Part shown: piece after piece, positions 1 through 7,159 of the stretch
Layout: each line of letters opens with the position of its first letter
Position numbering within the stretch: position 1 is the stretch's first letter
IMG/VR virus record: IMGVR_UViG_3300034980_000470
Coordinates: 1 to 31,675 of that record
Direction: 5' to 3' (one strand)
Length of the DNA stretch: 31,675 bases
From: a virus
The notes under the pieces: generated by a model
Seen by the model: the letters and a program-made list of their open reading frames with translations, nothing else
Databases searched by the model: none
What the model was told of the DNA's origin: nothing
Program-made: the position numbers and the translations under genes

Positions 1-397
1 CCAACATGCAGAACAGGTGTCGGTAAGGAGAATAGAACTCCGATGCGTCGTCAATGAGCCATTGCAGGTAAGGGGTGTTGCCGCCATCGGCTAGGTGTTC
101 GAGATACCTGGGCGGGTAATCCTGCTTCCGGCGCCTCGGATCAAATTTTCCTTGCATGCAATCGAACAGGTCTCCGAAATCCAAGATCCCTGCGTTGCGC
201 TCAAGGGCTTGGTCCAGATGTAACTTTTCGTGTTCTTCGTTTGTATGAGGATTGTCGTGGTGGCGATCCGAGGACAGCAAGAACCACTGTTCCCACGCAC
301 GCGAATCTACGTCCATGTGAATGGCGACGGCGTTGCCGTCTGTTCGCTTTACGACGAACGGGCTGGATGAATATGTCGGAGTCGGTTTTTTCGGCAT
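1..397 (-). CDS. Metallophosphoesterase (calcineurin-like), 5' part only
   Basis: The reading frame opens at ATG 397 on the minus strand and runs without a stop past the left edge, so at least 132 residues are visible and the C-terminus is missing. Two signatures of the dimetal calcineurin-like phosphoesterase fold are visible: an SDRHHDN segment (the D-x-H motif) around residues 43-49, and GDLFD (the GD-x-x-D motif) around residue 75, with the typical spacing. The following MQGKFDPRR segment resembles phage relatives of this family that I recall. An AAGGA ribosome-binding-like site lies 9 bases before the ATG, inside a small GGAGC/GCTCC hairpin. Family members hydrolyse phosphoesters, often in DNA or RNA metabolism; the substrate here cannot be inferred. 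It is divergent from the replication operon. Confidence 0.72.
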   Translation of the reverse strand, partial: MPKKPTPTYSSSPFVVKRTDGNAVAIHMDVDSRAWEQWFLLSSDRHHDNPHTNEEHEKLHLDQALERNAGILDFGDLFDCMQGKFDPRRRKQDYPPRYLEHLADGGNTPYLQWLIDDASEFYSPYRHLFCML

Positions 398-650
398 GCT
401 GGAGCGTCCTTGCTCCCACTCAATGGTATGTGTCCCCCCGCCCATCGAAGTGGCCGGGCCCCTGCCAGGATAAACTCTAGCATGTCAAGAAAAAATTCGG
501 ATTAGAAATTCCGCAAGGGTCAGGACCATGGTCAGGACTGACAGGCTGCACGTCAGACCGCATGAGGGCAAATGAGGAGGCGTGAAAAGGCGCAACGCTG
601 TGTGAATACTCGCATATATCCCATGTTGCCCATATTGCCTATTGTCCCGC

Positions 651-717
651 CGTCAACTTCCCGTCAGTGACGGCGCCGTGCTTCGTCAACTTCCCGTCAG
701 TGACGGGAACATGACGG
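651..717. repeat. Phased operator or iteron array (two 23-bp repeats with palindromes)
   Basis: A 23-base sequence occurs exactly twice, at 651-673 and 684-706, offset by 33 bases. Each copy ends in an odd-centred palindrome of the form CCGTCA-G-TGACGG; the second copy extends to CCCGTCA-G-TGACGGG. GTCA starts at 652, 663, 685 and 696, and TGAC starts at 668, 701 and 712. All same-orientation spacings are multiples of 11 bases, one helical turn, so a protein could bind every site on one DNA face. The array lies just upstream of the -35 hexamer at 731. It could be an activator or repressor operator, or origin iterons for the nearby replication genes. The binding protein is unknown. Confidence 0.7.
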
Positions 718-730
718 ACTTTGTGGCCTG

Positions 731-758
731 TTGACATTCCCCACAGATTGGCTATATT
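731..758 (+). promoter_or_regulatory. Sigma70-type promoter for the recombination and replication operon
   Basis: A perfect TTGACA -35 hexamer (731-736) is followed, after a 16-base spacer, by TATATT (753-758). The expected transcription start is near 764-766, which coincides with the ATG at 765. It directly follows the half-site array, so it is probably controlled by whatever binds there. Confidence 0.65.
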
Positions 759-764
759 CTCGCC

Positions 765-956
765 ATGCCACTTTACCTTGGACGAACCAAAGAAACCGTA
801 AAACTAGAAGAGCGCGTGGAGAGCCTTGCCCAGAGGCAGCCAACCCCCACCAGCAAGAACAAAATGGCCTCAAACCTGATTCACGTCGTTCTGGACGTTG
901 TGGATCGGTCTGGAGACCCGCTTTCCTGGCAGAGGCTTAGGCTTAAGTCAAAGTAA
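765..956 (+). CDS. Small hypothetical protein, possibly leaderless
   Basis: This gene encodes a 63-residue protein with a charged N-terminal helix-like region and an aliphatic C-terminal stretch containing LIHVVLDVV. I do not recognise the family. No Shine-Dalgarno sequence precedes the ATG. The promoter's -10 ends at 758, so the predicted transcript would start at or within a base of the ATG, meaning the mRNA could be leaderless. It is the first gene of the rightward operon, a position often taken by small early regulators or host-interaction proteins, but nothing in the sequence shows a function. A competing frame (TTG 731 to 940) overlaps it and is less protein-like. The gene ends 11 bases before the Gam-like gene. 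Confidence 0.5.
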   Translation: MPLYLGRTKETVKLEERVESLAQRQPTPTSKNKMASNLIHVVLDVVDRSGDPLSWQRLRLKSK

Positions 957-967
957 TAGAAAAAGAT

Positions 968-1576
968 ATGAGCGAACCGAGCGAGACTCTTGGTGAAATT
1001 CTGCAGGCCGCTGTGGAAGAGGTACAAGAGAACAAGGCCAGGCACGAAAAGAACTGGGGCACCGACGATGAGTCGATGTGCAACTGGTATCTGTCTGAAT
1101 TACGCAAAGACATGGCCATGATGGAGACAATCAAAGAGCAGGCACAGAGGCGACTCCGACAGATACAGGGGCGAATGGCATCGCTTGAATACAAGTTCGG
1201 TGCCGACTTCGTTCAGGCCGCCAGTAGGCTCATTGACCGACAGCCAGGAAACAAGTCGTCCATCGACCTCGACTGTGGGAGGGTCGGATATCGCAAGAGG
1301 AAAGAAACGGTCGAGATCATCGACGAACGAGAACTGGCCGATTGGTGTATCGAGAACATGGCCGAATGTATAAGTATCAGCGTCTCAAGGAAAACACCCA
1401 TTTATGACCACATCAAAGCCACAGGGAACGTCCCGCCAGGAGCACGAGTCCACCCCGAATATCGCGTCTTCTACCCAACCCCACCAACAGGATTGCAAGA
1501 ATTCGCCGCCGCCTGCGAAGAGGTTTTCGGAAAGCCTGGACAAGATAGCGGGAGCGCTGGCAAAGGCGCAGGCTGA
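968..1576 (+). CDS. Gam-like host-nuclease inhibitor
   Basis: The protein has 202 residues. It has a long charged N-terminal helical region (about 10-85). This is followed by a segment in which SIDLDCGRVGYRKRKE and later DHIKATGNVPPG resemble the conserved core of Mu Gam-type host-nuclease inhibitors as I remember them. Known members bind double-strand DNA ends and block RecBCD-type exonucleases. The last 30 or so residues look like an unstructured tail, and their coding bases overlap the ERF gene for 173 bases in another frame. Being next to an ERF annealing protein fits a phage recombination and end-protection module. The ribosome-binding site is weak and A-rich. Confidence 0.68.
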   Translation: MSEPSETLGEILQAAVEEVQENKARHEKNWGTDDESMCNWYLSELRKDMAMMETIKEQAQRRLRQIQGRMASLEYKFGADFVQAASRLIDRQPGNKSSIDLDCGRVGYRKRKETVEIIDERELADWCIENMAECISISVSRKTPIYDHIKATGNVPPGARVHPEYRVFYPTPPTGLQEFAAACEEVFGKPGQDSGSAGKGAG

Positions 1577-2231
1577 AATAGGACACGCCAAAACCTCTGG
1601 GCGAAACCCGTATTACGAAAGTGACTACGCCGAATTGGCCGATGTCATAGATGCCTGCCGGGAGCCGCTGTCAAGGAACGGAATCGCGGTTACGCAAATT
1701 GTGGTTCCGGGTCCAAAAGAAACAGAGTTGCAGACCATGCTCGTTCATGAGTCTGGGCAATGGATATGCTCCGGTATCAGCCTGGTGGCTGACCACCGAA
1801 ACCCGCAATCTATGGGATCAGCGATTACATACCTGCGGAGATACACGCTGGCAGCTATCGCCAACGTCGGGGTAAGAGGCGAAGACGATGACGGAGAAGG
1901 CGCAAAGCCAAAACCCAAGTCCACGTTAGCTTCCAAGGGTAACTCCGCTGCAAACAACAGACCCCGAAACGCAGAGCGCAAGACGACAGAGGGGCGGGCC
2001 AAGGCGGTGCGGGCAGCGCAAGCAAAAACCAAGACACAGGTCGTTAACTCGATAGAGAAATGGAGCGGCGTTCGGGATCAGTCCGAATTGGGCTCCCTGG
2101 TGCGTAGCTGTGTCGCAAAGTCTGGGGTCCGGAAAGGCGGGGACCAGACCCCGCTTACCAATAACGAGTGGTCCAAGGTTGGGGAGTGGATTGAGAAAAA
2201 CAAGGATAATGACTTCGTAGACGTACTATAA
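1404..2231 (+). CDS. erf: ERF-family single-strand annealing recombinase
   Basis: The protein has 275 residues from ATG 1404. The ERF core spans about residues 44-160: LDKIAGALAKAQAEIG, then NPYYESDYAELADVIDACREPL, VHESGQWICSG and GSAITYLRRYTLAAIANV, ending in an acidic GEDDDGE. This is the classic order in P22 Erf-like proteins, which anneal complementary single strands and help circularise or replicate phage DNA. The C-terminal part is basic and low-complexity (K/R/A-rich), then a short helical end. An AAGGA sits 12 bases before ATG 1404. No later ATG, GTG or TTG occurs before the core, so either the long overlap with the Gam-like gene is real or a CTG codon is used. The first 40 residues are Ser/Pro/Gln-rich and look disordered. 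Confidence 0.85.
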   Translation: MTTSKPQGTSRQEHESTPNIASSTQPHQQDCKNSPPPAKRFSESLDKIAGALAKAQAEIGHAKTSGRNPYYESDYAELADVIDACREPLSRNGIAVTQIVVPGPKETELQTMLVHESGQWICSGISLVADHRNPQSMGSAITYLRRYTLAAIANVGVRGEDDDGEGAKPKPKSTLASKGNSAANNRPRNAERKTTEGRAKAVRAAQAKTKTQVVNSIEKWSGVRDQSELGSLVRSCVAKSGVRKGGDQTPLTNNEWSKVGEWIEKNKDNDFVDVL

Positions 2232-2245
2232 AAGCGGGCGAGAGC

Positions 2246-3172
2246 ATGGAAGACCTTGCACCCATTTCCAAAGACGCGGCAGACGACATCATTTCTGAAT
2301 TCTGGAAGGCTTGCGATGAAGGCAGAGAACAATACTGGATCATGGCCAAGAGCGCAAAAACCCTTCTGGAGCGGAAGGCATACAAAACGCTCGGCTGTAA
2401 AAGCTGGAACGACTTTTGTGAAAGCAATCTGGGAATGTCCGGCAGACAGGTTCGTCGGATAATCGAAGCCTATGAAAAGCGGTCGAGGTTGCTGCCTGGA
2501 ATTCGGGCCGAACTGGGCGAGGGCTCAGATGTGAGCGAGCACGCCCTGCGGGGGCTGCCAAAAGACATTTCAGATGATTGGGGACAACGGCTAGGAAGGC
2601 ACGCTAAAGATTCTGGGGCCAAGAGCGTGACCCCGACCGTCGTGCATGAGGTTTTTATTCGGGGCCACAGGCCGCTGTCCGAAAGTGCTTCTGAATTCCC
2701 CGAAAGACATGATTGGATGACCTGCCCGTGTTGCAACGCGGTGCTTCGCCTAGAAGCCGGCGGGCTCGTGGCTGTCATCGGGCCAGAAGACGGACCACCA
2801 GAAGCCTCGTGCGAGGGGCAGGAACCGCCAGTGCCGGTGCAGTATGGCGACAAGGGCCCATTTGATGACTGGTATGCCATTTACCCGAGAAAAGTGGGCA
2901 AGCAGGCCGCTAGACGTGCCTACGAGAAAGCCATAAAAAAGATTTCCCACGATCAACTGATCGATCGAACCGCCGCATACATGCGTTCGGTTTCCAAATG
3001 GCCCGCACAAAACATGCAATACGTCCCATATCCGTCAGCCTGGCTGAACAAGGGGCACTATGACGATGATCCAGCCGAATGGGACAGGAACGCAGAAGAA
3101 GACGTGGTGGGCGAAACAATCATCCAGATGAAGATGGAAGATGGCATTCGCCCAGACGAAATACCGTTCTGA
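2246..3172 (+). CDS. Replication-protein-like gene (O-like C-terminus)
   Basis: The protein has 308 residues. Residues 35-75 (ERKAYKTLGCKSWNDFCESN then SGRQVRRIIEAY) resemble a helix-turn-helix-like module found in phage and plasmid DNA-binding proteins. A CPCC motif near residue 160 could be half of a zinc site. The C-terminal third (FDDWYAIYPRKVGKQAARRAY and later YVPYPSAWLNKGHYDDD) strongly resembles the conserved C-terminal block of many phage replication (O-like) proteins. I infer an origin-binding or helicase-recruiting role; the precise function is not shown. It follows erf by 14 bases and overlaps the frame of the next gene only if that gene starts early. The neighbouring half-site array is a candidate target. 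Confidence 0.6.
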   Translation: MEDLAPISKDAADDIISEFWKACDEGREQYWIMAKSAKTLLERKAYKTLGCKSWNDFCESNLGMSGRQVRRIIEAYEKRSRLLPGIRAELGEGSDVSEHALRGLPKDISDDWGQRLGRHAKDSGAKSVTPTVVHEVFIRGHRPLSESASEFPERHDWMTCPCCNAVLRLEAGGLVAVIGPEDGPPEASCEGQEPPVPVQYGDKGPFDDWYAIYPRKVGKQAARRAYEKAIKKISHDQLIDRTAAYMRSVSKWPAQNMQYVPYPSAWLNKGHYDDDPAEWDRNAEEDVVGETIIQMKMEDGIRPDEIPF

Positions 3173-3188
3173 CTATTGGGGCACCCCT

Positions 3189-3728
3189 ATGGCCAAGAGG
3201 GCACAGGAATCTAAGACCAAGGCAAGGACCATATTCGACAACATCGGTTTAATACAAGGTCTATGGCCGACCAAAGAAGAGTGGACCTCGGATTTGGTAC
3301 GAGAGTGGAAGAAAGCCTTTGAGAACGACAACCAGGACTGGCTCGAAGAGGCCATTTCTCGCGTAAAGCAGAAGTCCTATGGCCGATACCCAGATATCTG
3401 TAAGGTAAGGAGCGAGCTTGTCTCGATCCGGAAGGAAAGGGCCCTGGAAACCCACGCGGCCCGTGAAGACGCTGCCGACCAGGAGGAATACCAACAAGAA
3501 AGGAAGCGTATCGAAGGCGAGTCCGAGGTTCTGCAATACCTTGAGTCTTTGCCAGAAGACCAGTTGAAGGATGCCAAGAGACGTTTCTGGGCTAGATACG
3601 GGCCCGGTCTATCAAAAATCCCTGCTATCATGGGACGTAAGCCGAAGGCCACAGAAGGCCCGGCAGGATGGCCTACGATACTTCGCAGTGGCGTATATTT
3701 TATGTCGAAGGGCGAGTTGCCCGAATAG
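3189..3728 (+). CDS. Hypothetical protein, possibly replication helper
   Basis: I choose ATG 3189 (179 residues), which lies 17 bases after the previous stop. ATG 3141 in the same frame would give 195 residues and overlap the upstream gene by 32 bases. The N-terminal half (GLIQGLWPTKEEWTSDLV through YGRYPDICKVRSEL) recalls the arrangement in phage replication P-like or helicase-loader-like proteins, where a helical domain samples a short list of positions ending in a P-D/E-I motif. The middle is a highly charged, probably coiled-coil segment (residues 80-125). I am not certain of any family. Position after the O-like gene favours a replication role, which is inference. Confidence 0.55.
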   Translation: MAKRAQESKTKARTIFDNIGLIQGLWPTKEEWTSDLVREWKKAFENDNQDWLEEAISRVKQKSYGRYPDICKVRSELVSIRKERALETHAAREDAADQEEYQQERKRIEGESEVLQYLESLPEDQLKDAKRRFWARYGPGLSKIPAIMGRKPKATEGPAGWPTILRSGVYFMSKGELPE

Positions 3729-3753
3729 ATGCCACGCTTATGGAGAAGTTGCT

Positions 3754-4050
3754 ATGGATGGCAAACGCCTGCTCCTTTTTACCGTGCTCGCCGCCATGTT
3801 TGTCGGCGGGTGCCAAACGCTTCCAAATCAATCAACCGCGCCGGCGACCTCTGATACAGCCGCGCCAGTTGTAGATCCAACCCAGTTCTTTAACGATGCT
3901 GGAGACTTCGCATCCAGCATTCTGCCTCCACCATGGAATCTTGTCGCTGGCGCCGCAATCGTGGCGATCGGTGGATGGTGGGTTCGTGGTCGCTCCATCA
4001 AGAAAAATGGCGGCGGTTCCGGAAGCCAAGATGAAGCATCTCAGTCCTGA
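3754..4050 (+). CDS. Lipoprotein with C-terminal membrane segment; spanin candidate
   Basis: ATG 3754 is preceded by GGAGAAG five bases upstream, which decides this start over the in-frame 3571. The 98-residue product begins with a textbook lipoprotein signal: a basic DGKR start, a hydrophobic stretch, then FVGG before Cys20. Gln follows the Cys, compatible with outer-membrane sorting in Gram-negative hosts. A Thr/Pro/Asp-rich linker of about 35 residues leads to a second hydrophobic segment (WNLVAGAAIVAIGGWWV, about 56-72) and a basic then Gly/Ser-rich tail. A lipid anchor plus a C-terminal transmembrane helix is the topology of unimolecular spanins, which fuse inner and outer membranes at lysis. 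The linker is short for that role, so the call is tentative. Confidence 0.6.
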   Translation: MDGKRLLLFTVLAAMFVGGCQTLPNQSTAPATSDTAAPVVDPTQFFNDAGDFASSILPPPWNLVAGAAIVAIGGWWVRGRSIKKNGGGSGSQDEASQS

Positions 4051-4129
4051 GCAGTGCAGGGCGGCGATGTTTCTTTTTTTTCTTGCAATGCTCGCGGCGG
4101 CAGGTCTGTGCCTGCTGATTACGAGATAG
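4031..4129 (+). CDS. Small membrane protein (32 residues) overlapping the lipoprotein gene
   Basis: ATG 4031 has a GGAAG site five bases upstream. The protein has a polar N-terminus (KHLSPEQCR) and one hydrophobic helix from about residue 12 to 30, ending in TR. Its first 20 bases overlap the end of the lipoprotein gene in another frame. A tiny single-helix protein overlapping a lipoprotein gene suggests a lysis-related pair such as a pinholin, antiholin or spanin partner, but this is inference from topology and position only. It is short enough to be missed by standard gene callers. Confidence 0.45.
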   Translation: MKHLSPEQCRAAMFLFFLAMLAAAGLCLLITR

Positions 4130-4150
4130 GATCATAATGGAGGCTGCGTT

Positions 4151-4381
4151 ATGGCTGCAGTAAATGCGGGCACGACCAATCTAACGGCGGGCACATACGA
4201 GCTTGACGTTTCTACGACCTATACGCTCCTGAATACGACCAGCGGAGCTTGCACGACGACGATCGACGGCGGGGACGCATCTGAGATCCCACAGAATGCG
4301 ATATTCGATATCGGCCCAGGCGTTGCCAAGATCGTTATAGGCAGCAGCGATACGGCGGTTTTGGTTGGGCGGAATCGATAA
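4151..4381 (+). CDS. Small Thr-rich virion-type hypothetical protein
   Basis: This gene encodes 76 residues rich in Thr, Ala and Gly with a predicted all-beta character (alternating segments such as TYELDVSTTYTLL and AKIVIGSSDTAVLVG). No signal peptide or catalytic motif is visible. A GGAGG site precedes the ATG by about 7 bases. Its stop overlaps the start of the next gene by one base (TAATG), so the two are probably translationally coupled. Composition and position at the head of the tail and virion block suggest a small structural protein; I do not recognise the family. Confidence 0.6.
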   Translation: MAAVNAGTTNLTAGTYELDVSTTYTLLNTTSGACTTTIDGGDASEIPQNAIFDIGPGVAKIVIGSSDTAVLVGRNR

Positions 4382-5391
4382 TGGCCGAATCCACACTCAA
4401 CACCACGATCGCTGACTTGCGATCTTCTGTAGGTCGCTTTCTTGGTATCGGACGAACCGAGGCCGATTGGAACGACAACTCTACAGAAGTGGACGAGATC
4501 ATCGAGCGGGGTTTGCGCCAGTTCTATCACCCGCCGGCGGTATCCATTGAGCCAGGGCGGCCAGCCTCGGTTCATCAATGGTCATGGCTGAAGCCGTGGA
4601 CGACGATAGACGTTTGGCCGGATCGAAACTCAGAAGTCTCTTCAATATCCGGCACCACGGTAAACATTGATGACACCGACTTTCCGACCGATGGAACAGC
4701 CGTTGGGCAGAGAATCAAGTTTACCGCGTCCGGAAACTCGTTCACCATTTCCAGCGTGACAGACAACAACACCGCTGTTGCCACGGCAACGATGGGAGGA
4801 GAGTCTGACGGCGACGACATTACCCTCCTGGGAGGGAATTACTCGTTGCCGGACAACTTCGGGGGCATGGATCGATATCTGACGTTTGAAAGCGACACCG
4901 GATATCCGGCGATCCCGCTTACCTCCACACATATGGTCGAACGACGCCGGATGGATTCGAGTTCTGCCAACACCGGACGGCCAAGAATAGCTGCCATTCG
5001 ACTTAGCAAATATAAGCTAATAGATTCGAGCCATGGGTCCAGATACGAGCTTGTTCTCTGGCCCACGCCCGACAAAAACTACACTTTGCGGTATCGATAT
5101 CTTCAGCTTCGAGACGCCCCTGGCACCACCGAGTTTCCTGCAGGCGGCCTGCCGCACTATGAAACAGCTTTGGCAAGTTGCCTTGCCGTAGCAGAAGAAT
5201 ACTCAGACCCAAACAATACAGACCGGCAGAAAGACTGGCAGCACAAGCTGATATCCAGCATACTGCTGGACCGGACGGCCTTTGAGGCCGACAACCTCGG
5301 ATACAACGGTGACGCCACAGTTTCGCGCCCGTTTAATCGACACATACTCAACGATGCCGTGGCTGTAAACGGCACGACTTGGACCCGATAG
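4381..5391 (+). CDS. Putative head-tail adaptor or connector protein
   Basis: The protein has 336 residues. The N-terminal helical part (TIADLRSSVGRFLG, then VDEIIERGLRQFYHPP) and the later pattern of a beta-rich insert (about 85-150), YSLPDNFGGMDRYLTFE, LVLWPTPDKNYTLRYRYL and a C-terminal helical block (ETALASCLAVAEEYSDPNN) resemble adaptor or neck proteins placed between portal and tail in podovirus-like phages. The beta-rich insert with TTVNIDDTDFPTDGTAVGQRI is reminiscent of a small Ig-like or tube-like domain. The assignment is by general architecture from memory, not by a diagnostic motif. It is followed 9 bases later by the next virion gene. Confidence 0.45.
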   Translation: MAESTLNTTIADLRSSVGRFLGIGRTEADWNDNSTEVDEIIERGLRQFYHPPAVSIEPGRPASVHQWSWLKPWTTIDVWPDRNSEVSSISGTTVNIDDTDFPTDGTAVGQRIKFTASGNSFTISSVTDNNTAVATATMGGESDGDDITLLGGNYSLPDNFGGMDRYLTFESDTGYPAIPLTSTHMVERRRMDSSSANTGRPRIAAIRLSKYKLIDSSHGSRYELVLWPTPDKNYTLRYRYLQLRDAPGTTEFPAGGLPHYETALASCLAVAEEYSDPNNTDRQKDWQHKLISSILLDRTAFEADNLGYNGDATVSRPFNRHILNDAVAVNGTTWTR

Positions 5392-5400
5392 GAGCATGAA

Positions 5401-5802
5401 ATGAGCGGACACCGACTAGCGCACGACCAACTGATGTCGGAGAGCGCAGGTTCTCACGCAGAATCAGTTACGGCGACATCTGACGGACTTACAACCGGGC
5501 TGATCCCGGCTACGGCGCGTTTTGTAACCGCGTCGTCGTCGGACGCAAATCACATCATCACCCTGCCGACCCCGGTTACCGGCCACCAACTCTGGATTCA
5601 GGCCGATGCCTCAACAAACTGTGAATTGAGGACACCGGCCGATAGTGGGAACACGATCAATAACGTAGATTCGGACGGCACCAACGAGTGTCTAGTTACC
5701 GCCGCCAATTCCCTTCACTGTCTTGCGACCAGTTCTACAAGCTGGATAGTGATGCGATGGACCAACGTGGCGGAGGCGGCAACGAGGATCACACCCGACT
5801 GA
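5401..5802 (+). CDS. Virion-type hypothetical protein (beta-rich)
   Basis: The protein has 133 residues, rich in Thr, Ala and Ser, with few charges and strong beta propensity. A segment IITLPTPVTGHQLWIQADAS followed by CELRTPADSGNTINNVDSDG and ending in TSSTSWIVMRW resembles a recurring beta-sandwich found in small phage decoration or fibre-base proteins, where values such as missing positions are described by a repeated strand pattern. I do not have a specific family. It starts 9 bases after the adaptor stop with a weak GGAGCATGAA leader. It lies in the same co-directional block as other probable structural genes. Confidence 0.6.
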   Translation: MSGHRLAHDQLMSESAGSHAESVTATSDGLTTGLIPATARFVTASSSDANHIITLPTPVTGHQLWIQADASTNCELRTPADSGNTINNVDSDGTNECLVTAANSLHCLATSSTSWIVMRWTNVAEAATRITPD

Positions 5803-5835
5803 TTGGTAGTCGCTTATTAGAGTAGGAGGCTGCCT

Positions 5836-6246
5836 ATGGGAGCCCTCAGTGTAACGACCACAAGTATTATCAAGCCGGTTGCGGCAACATCGGAGACGGT
5901 GACGGCCGGCGAAGCCGTGACGATTGGGCAGGCGGTTTACCGGCATTCAAACGGCAAATACAAGCTGACCGATGCGGACGTGGAAAGCTCGTCGGAAATT
6001 GCCGGGATAGCCCTTACACAAGCCGCCGCCTCCGGCCAGCCACTTGTGATCTGCACGGCCGGTGACCTGCCAATGAAATCCAGCGGGATCACGGTCGGCA
6101 CGGCATATTACGTTCATACAACACCTGGCGCCATCGCGCTCATCGGTGATCTTTCGAGTGGCGATTACGTCAGCCTGGTTGGGATAGCGATTAGCGCCAC
6201 TACGCTGAGGCTAGACTTCCTCGTAACGGGCGTCACGGTTCCGTAA
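5836..6246 (+). CDS. Putative capsid decoration (cement) protein
   Basis: The protein has 136 residues. The order AGEAVTIGQAVYRHSNGKYKLTDAD, then EIAGIALTQAAASGQPLVICTAGDLPM, GITVGTAYYVHTTPGAI and GDYVSLVGIAISATTLRLDF is characteristic of small beta-barrel head-decoration proteins (DUF2190-like) that trimerise on the capsid surface. It has a very strong ribosome-binding site (TAGGAGG, 7 bases before the ATG), fitting an abundantly made virion protein. Oddly, it is far from the capsid gene and on the opposite strand, inside the tail-side operon, so a role on another virion surface cannot be excluded. Confidence 0.55.
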   Translation: MGALSVTTTSIIKPVAATSETVTAGEAVTIGQAVYRHSNGKYKLTDADVESSSEIAGIALTQAAASGQPLVICTAGDLPMKSSGITVGTAYYVHTTPGAIALIGDLSSGDYVSLVGIAISATTLRLDFLVTGVTVP

Positions 6247-6271
6247 CGGCTGTTCGACTGGAGAATCTTTT

Positions 6272-6712
6272 ATGGCAGTAAGCCCAGAAAAACCAGCGGG
6301 CGCCACAGGTGAAATACTTGAAGGCACCGGAATCGGGACTTCCGGCGGTGATACATTCGTTATCAAGGTGTTGGAGTCCGACACCGACTACTTTAGTCCA
6401 GTTCAAGAGGACACCGGGGATGGAGACCTGAGCCCGAGCTTTGAGAACTCAGGTTTTCTTTATGGGCAGGGAAGCATTCGCGGTGTCATGGTTGCGGGGC
6501 AGGAGGTTGGCCTGGAGAACCTTGTGGCAGCCGGTAACCCTATAACTTTCACGTTCCACTACGGGGCGACTATCAAACACACTGTAACGGCGATTGTCGA
6601 GCGCATTCGATTTCGATGGAGACGAAACTCGCCATACACCGCCCTTTCTATGCTCTACCGATGCACAGAGACGAGCGCTTCCAGTATCGAAAACACGACT
6701 TCCGGCGGATAA
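6272..6712 (+). CDS. Virion-type hypothetical protein
   Basis: The protein has 146 residues with a beta-rich pattern: TFVIKVLESDTDYFSPVQED near 30-50, then GQGSIRGVMVAGQ, TFTFHYGATIKHTVTAIVERI and a short Thr/Ser-rich end. Alternating strands with few helices suggest a tube-like or decoration-like fold, and some tail-tube proteins have a comparable size and strand order, but no diagnostic motif lets me assign it. A GGAG site lies 8 bases before the ATG. It sits between the decoration-like protein and a small hydrophilic protein in the same direction. Confidence 0.55.
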   Translation: MAVSPEKPAGATGEILEGTGIGTSGGDTFVIKVLESDTDYFSPVQEDTGDGDLSPSFENSGFLYGQGSIRGVMVAGQEVGLENLVAAGNPITFTFHYGATIKHTVTAIVERIRFRWRRNSPYTALSMLYRCTETSASSIENTTSGG

Positions 6713-6745
6713 CGACCACCTTATTCTTATTTGAAGCCGCAACAA

Positions 6746-7159
6746 ATGCCTATAGAGAATGAGTTTGATCGCAAAGACCCAGAGAGCCGAAAGGTTCATG
6801 GCGCTCTTGATCGAGACATATCAGACCTTTCGGACGAATTGGCTGAAAAGATCGAATTGCCGGAGGGGTTTTCTATGACGGCCGACCCAACAAGAGATGA
6901 TCCTGGGGTCATTCGTGAGCAGCCAGATGTCCTCTGGCGCCCGGAATCGCCATTGGAGGGCAGTGATTTAGTCGATCGCAATCCATTCGCTGGAATTAAG
7001 GGGTCTCCTTCGGCACAAATACTTCCGGCTCAGTTGTGGCCTGCGGGTCCAGAGCGTTCTGAGGACCAGCAGAGTGTTCCGGAACTGCTCAAGGAAATCC
7101 TGGGGGAAATCGAATCCCTCCCGATTCGTGTCGCTAGCGCGCTAGAAGGTCTTGGTTAG
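6746..7159 (+). CDS. Hydrophilic hypothetical protein, probably helical
   Basis: I choose ATG 6746 (137 residues); a TTG at 6731 in frame would add five residues. The N-terminal half is strongly charged (Asp, Glu, Lys, Arg), including SDELAEKIELPEGFSM. The middle is Pro/Gly/Ser-rich and probably disordered, and the end (VPELLKEILGEIESLPIRVASALEG) is a good amphipathic helix. Such acidic, disordered, helix-ended proteins occur as minor scaffold or assembly helpers in phages, but I cannot identify the family. Its stop overlaps the GTG start of the next gene by one base. Confidence 0.5.
   Translation: MPIENEFDRKDPESRKVHGALDRDISDLSDELAEKIELPEGFSMTADPTRDDPGVIREQPDVLWRPESPLEGSDLVDRNPFAGIKGSPSAQILPAQLWPAGPERSEDQQSVPELLKEILGEIESLPIRVASALEGLG

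Larger units (their letters stand above)
398..764. other. Non-coding control region between divergent units
   Basis: This stretch of about 370 bases holds no convincing gene. It contains a pair of 9-base direct repeats (GGTCAGGAC at 518-526 and 530-538), many further GTCA motifs, the phased half-site array at 651-717 and the promoter at 731-758. It separates the leftward metallophosphoesterase from the rightward recombination and replication genes. It is therefore the natural place for an early control region and possibly a replication origin. On the minus strand a TTGACA hexamer occurs at about 482-487, but no good -10 lies at the right distance, so I do not call a leftward promoter. Confidence 0.6.

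Noticed and set aside
651-717. Repeats considered as a CRISPR array
   Set aside because: Only two 23-base copies exist, separated by 10 bases, with internal palindromes and helical phasing; no spacers of normal length and no cas genes are present.
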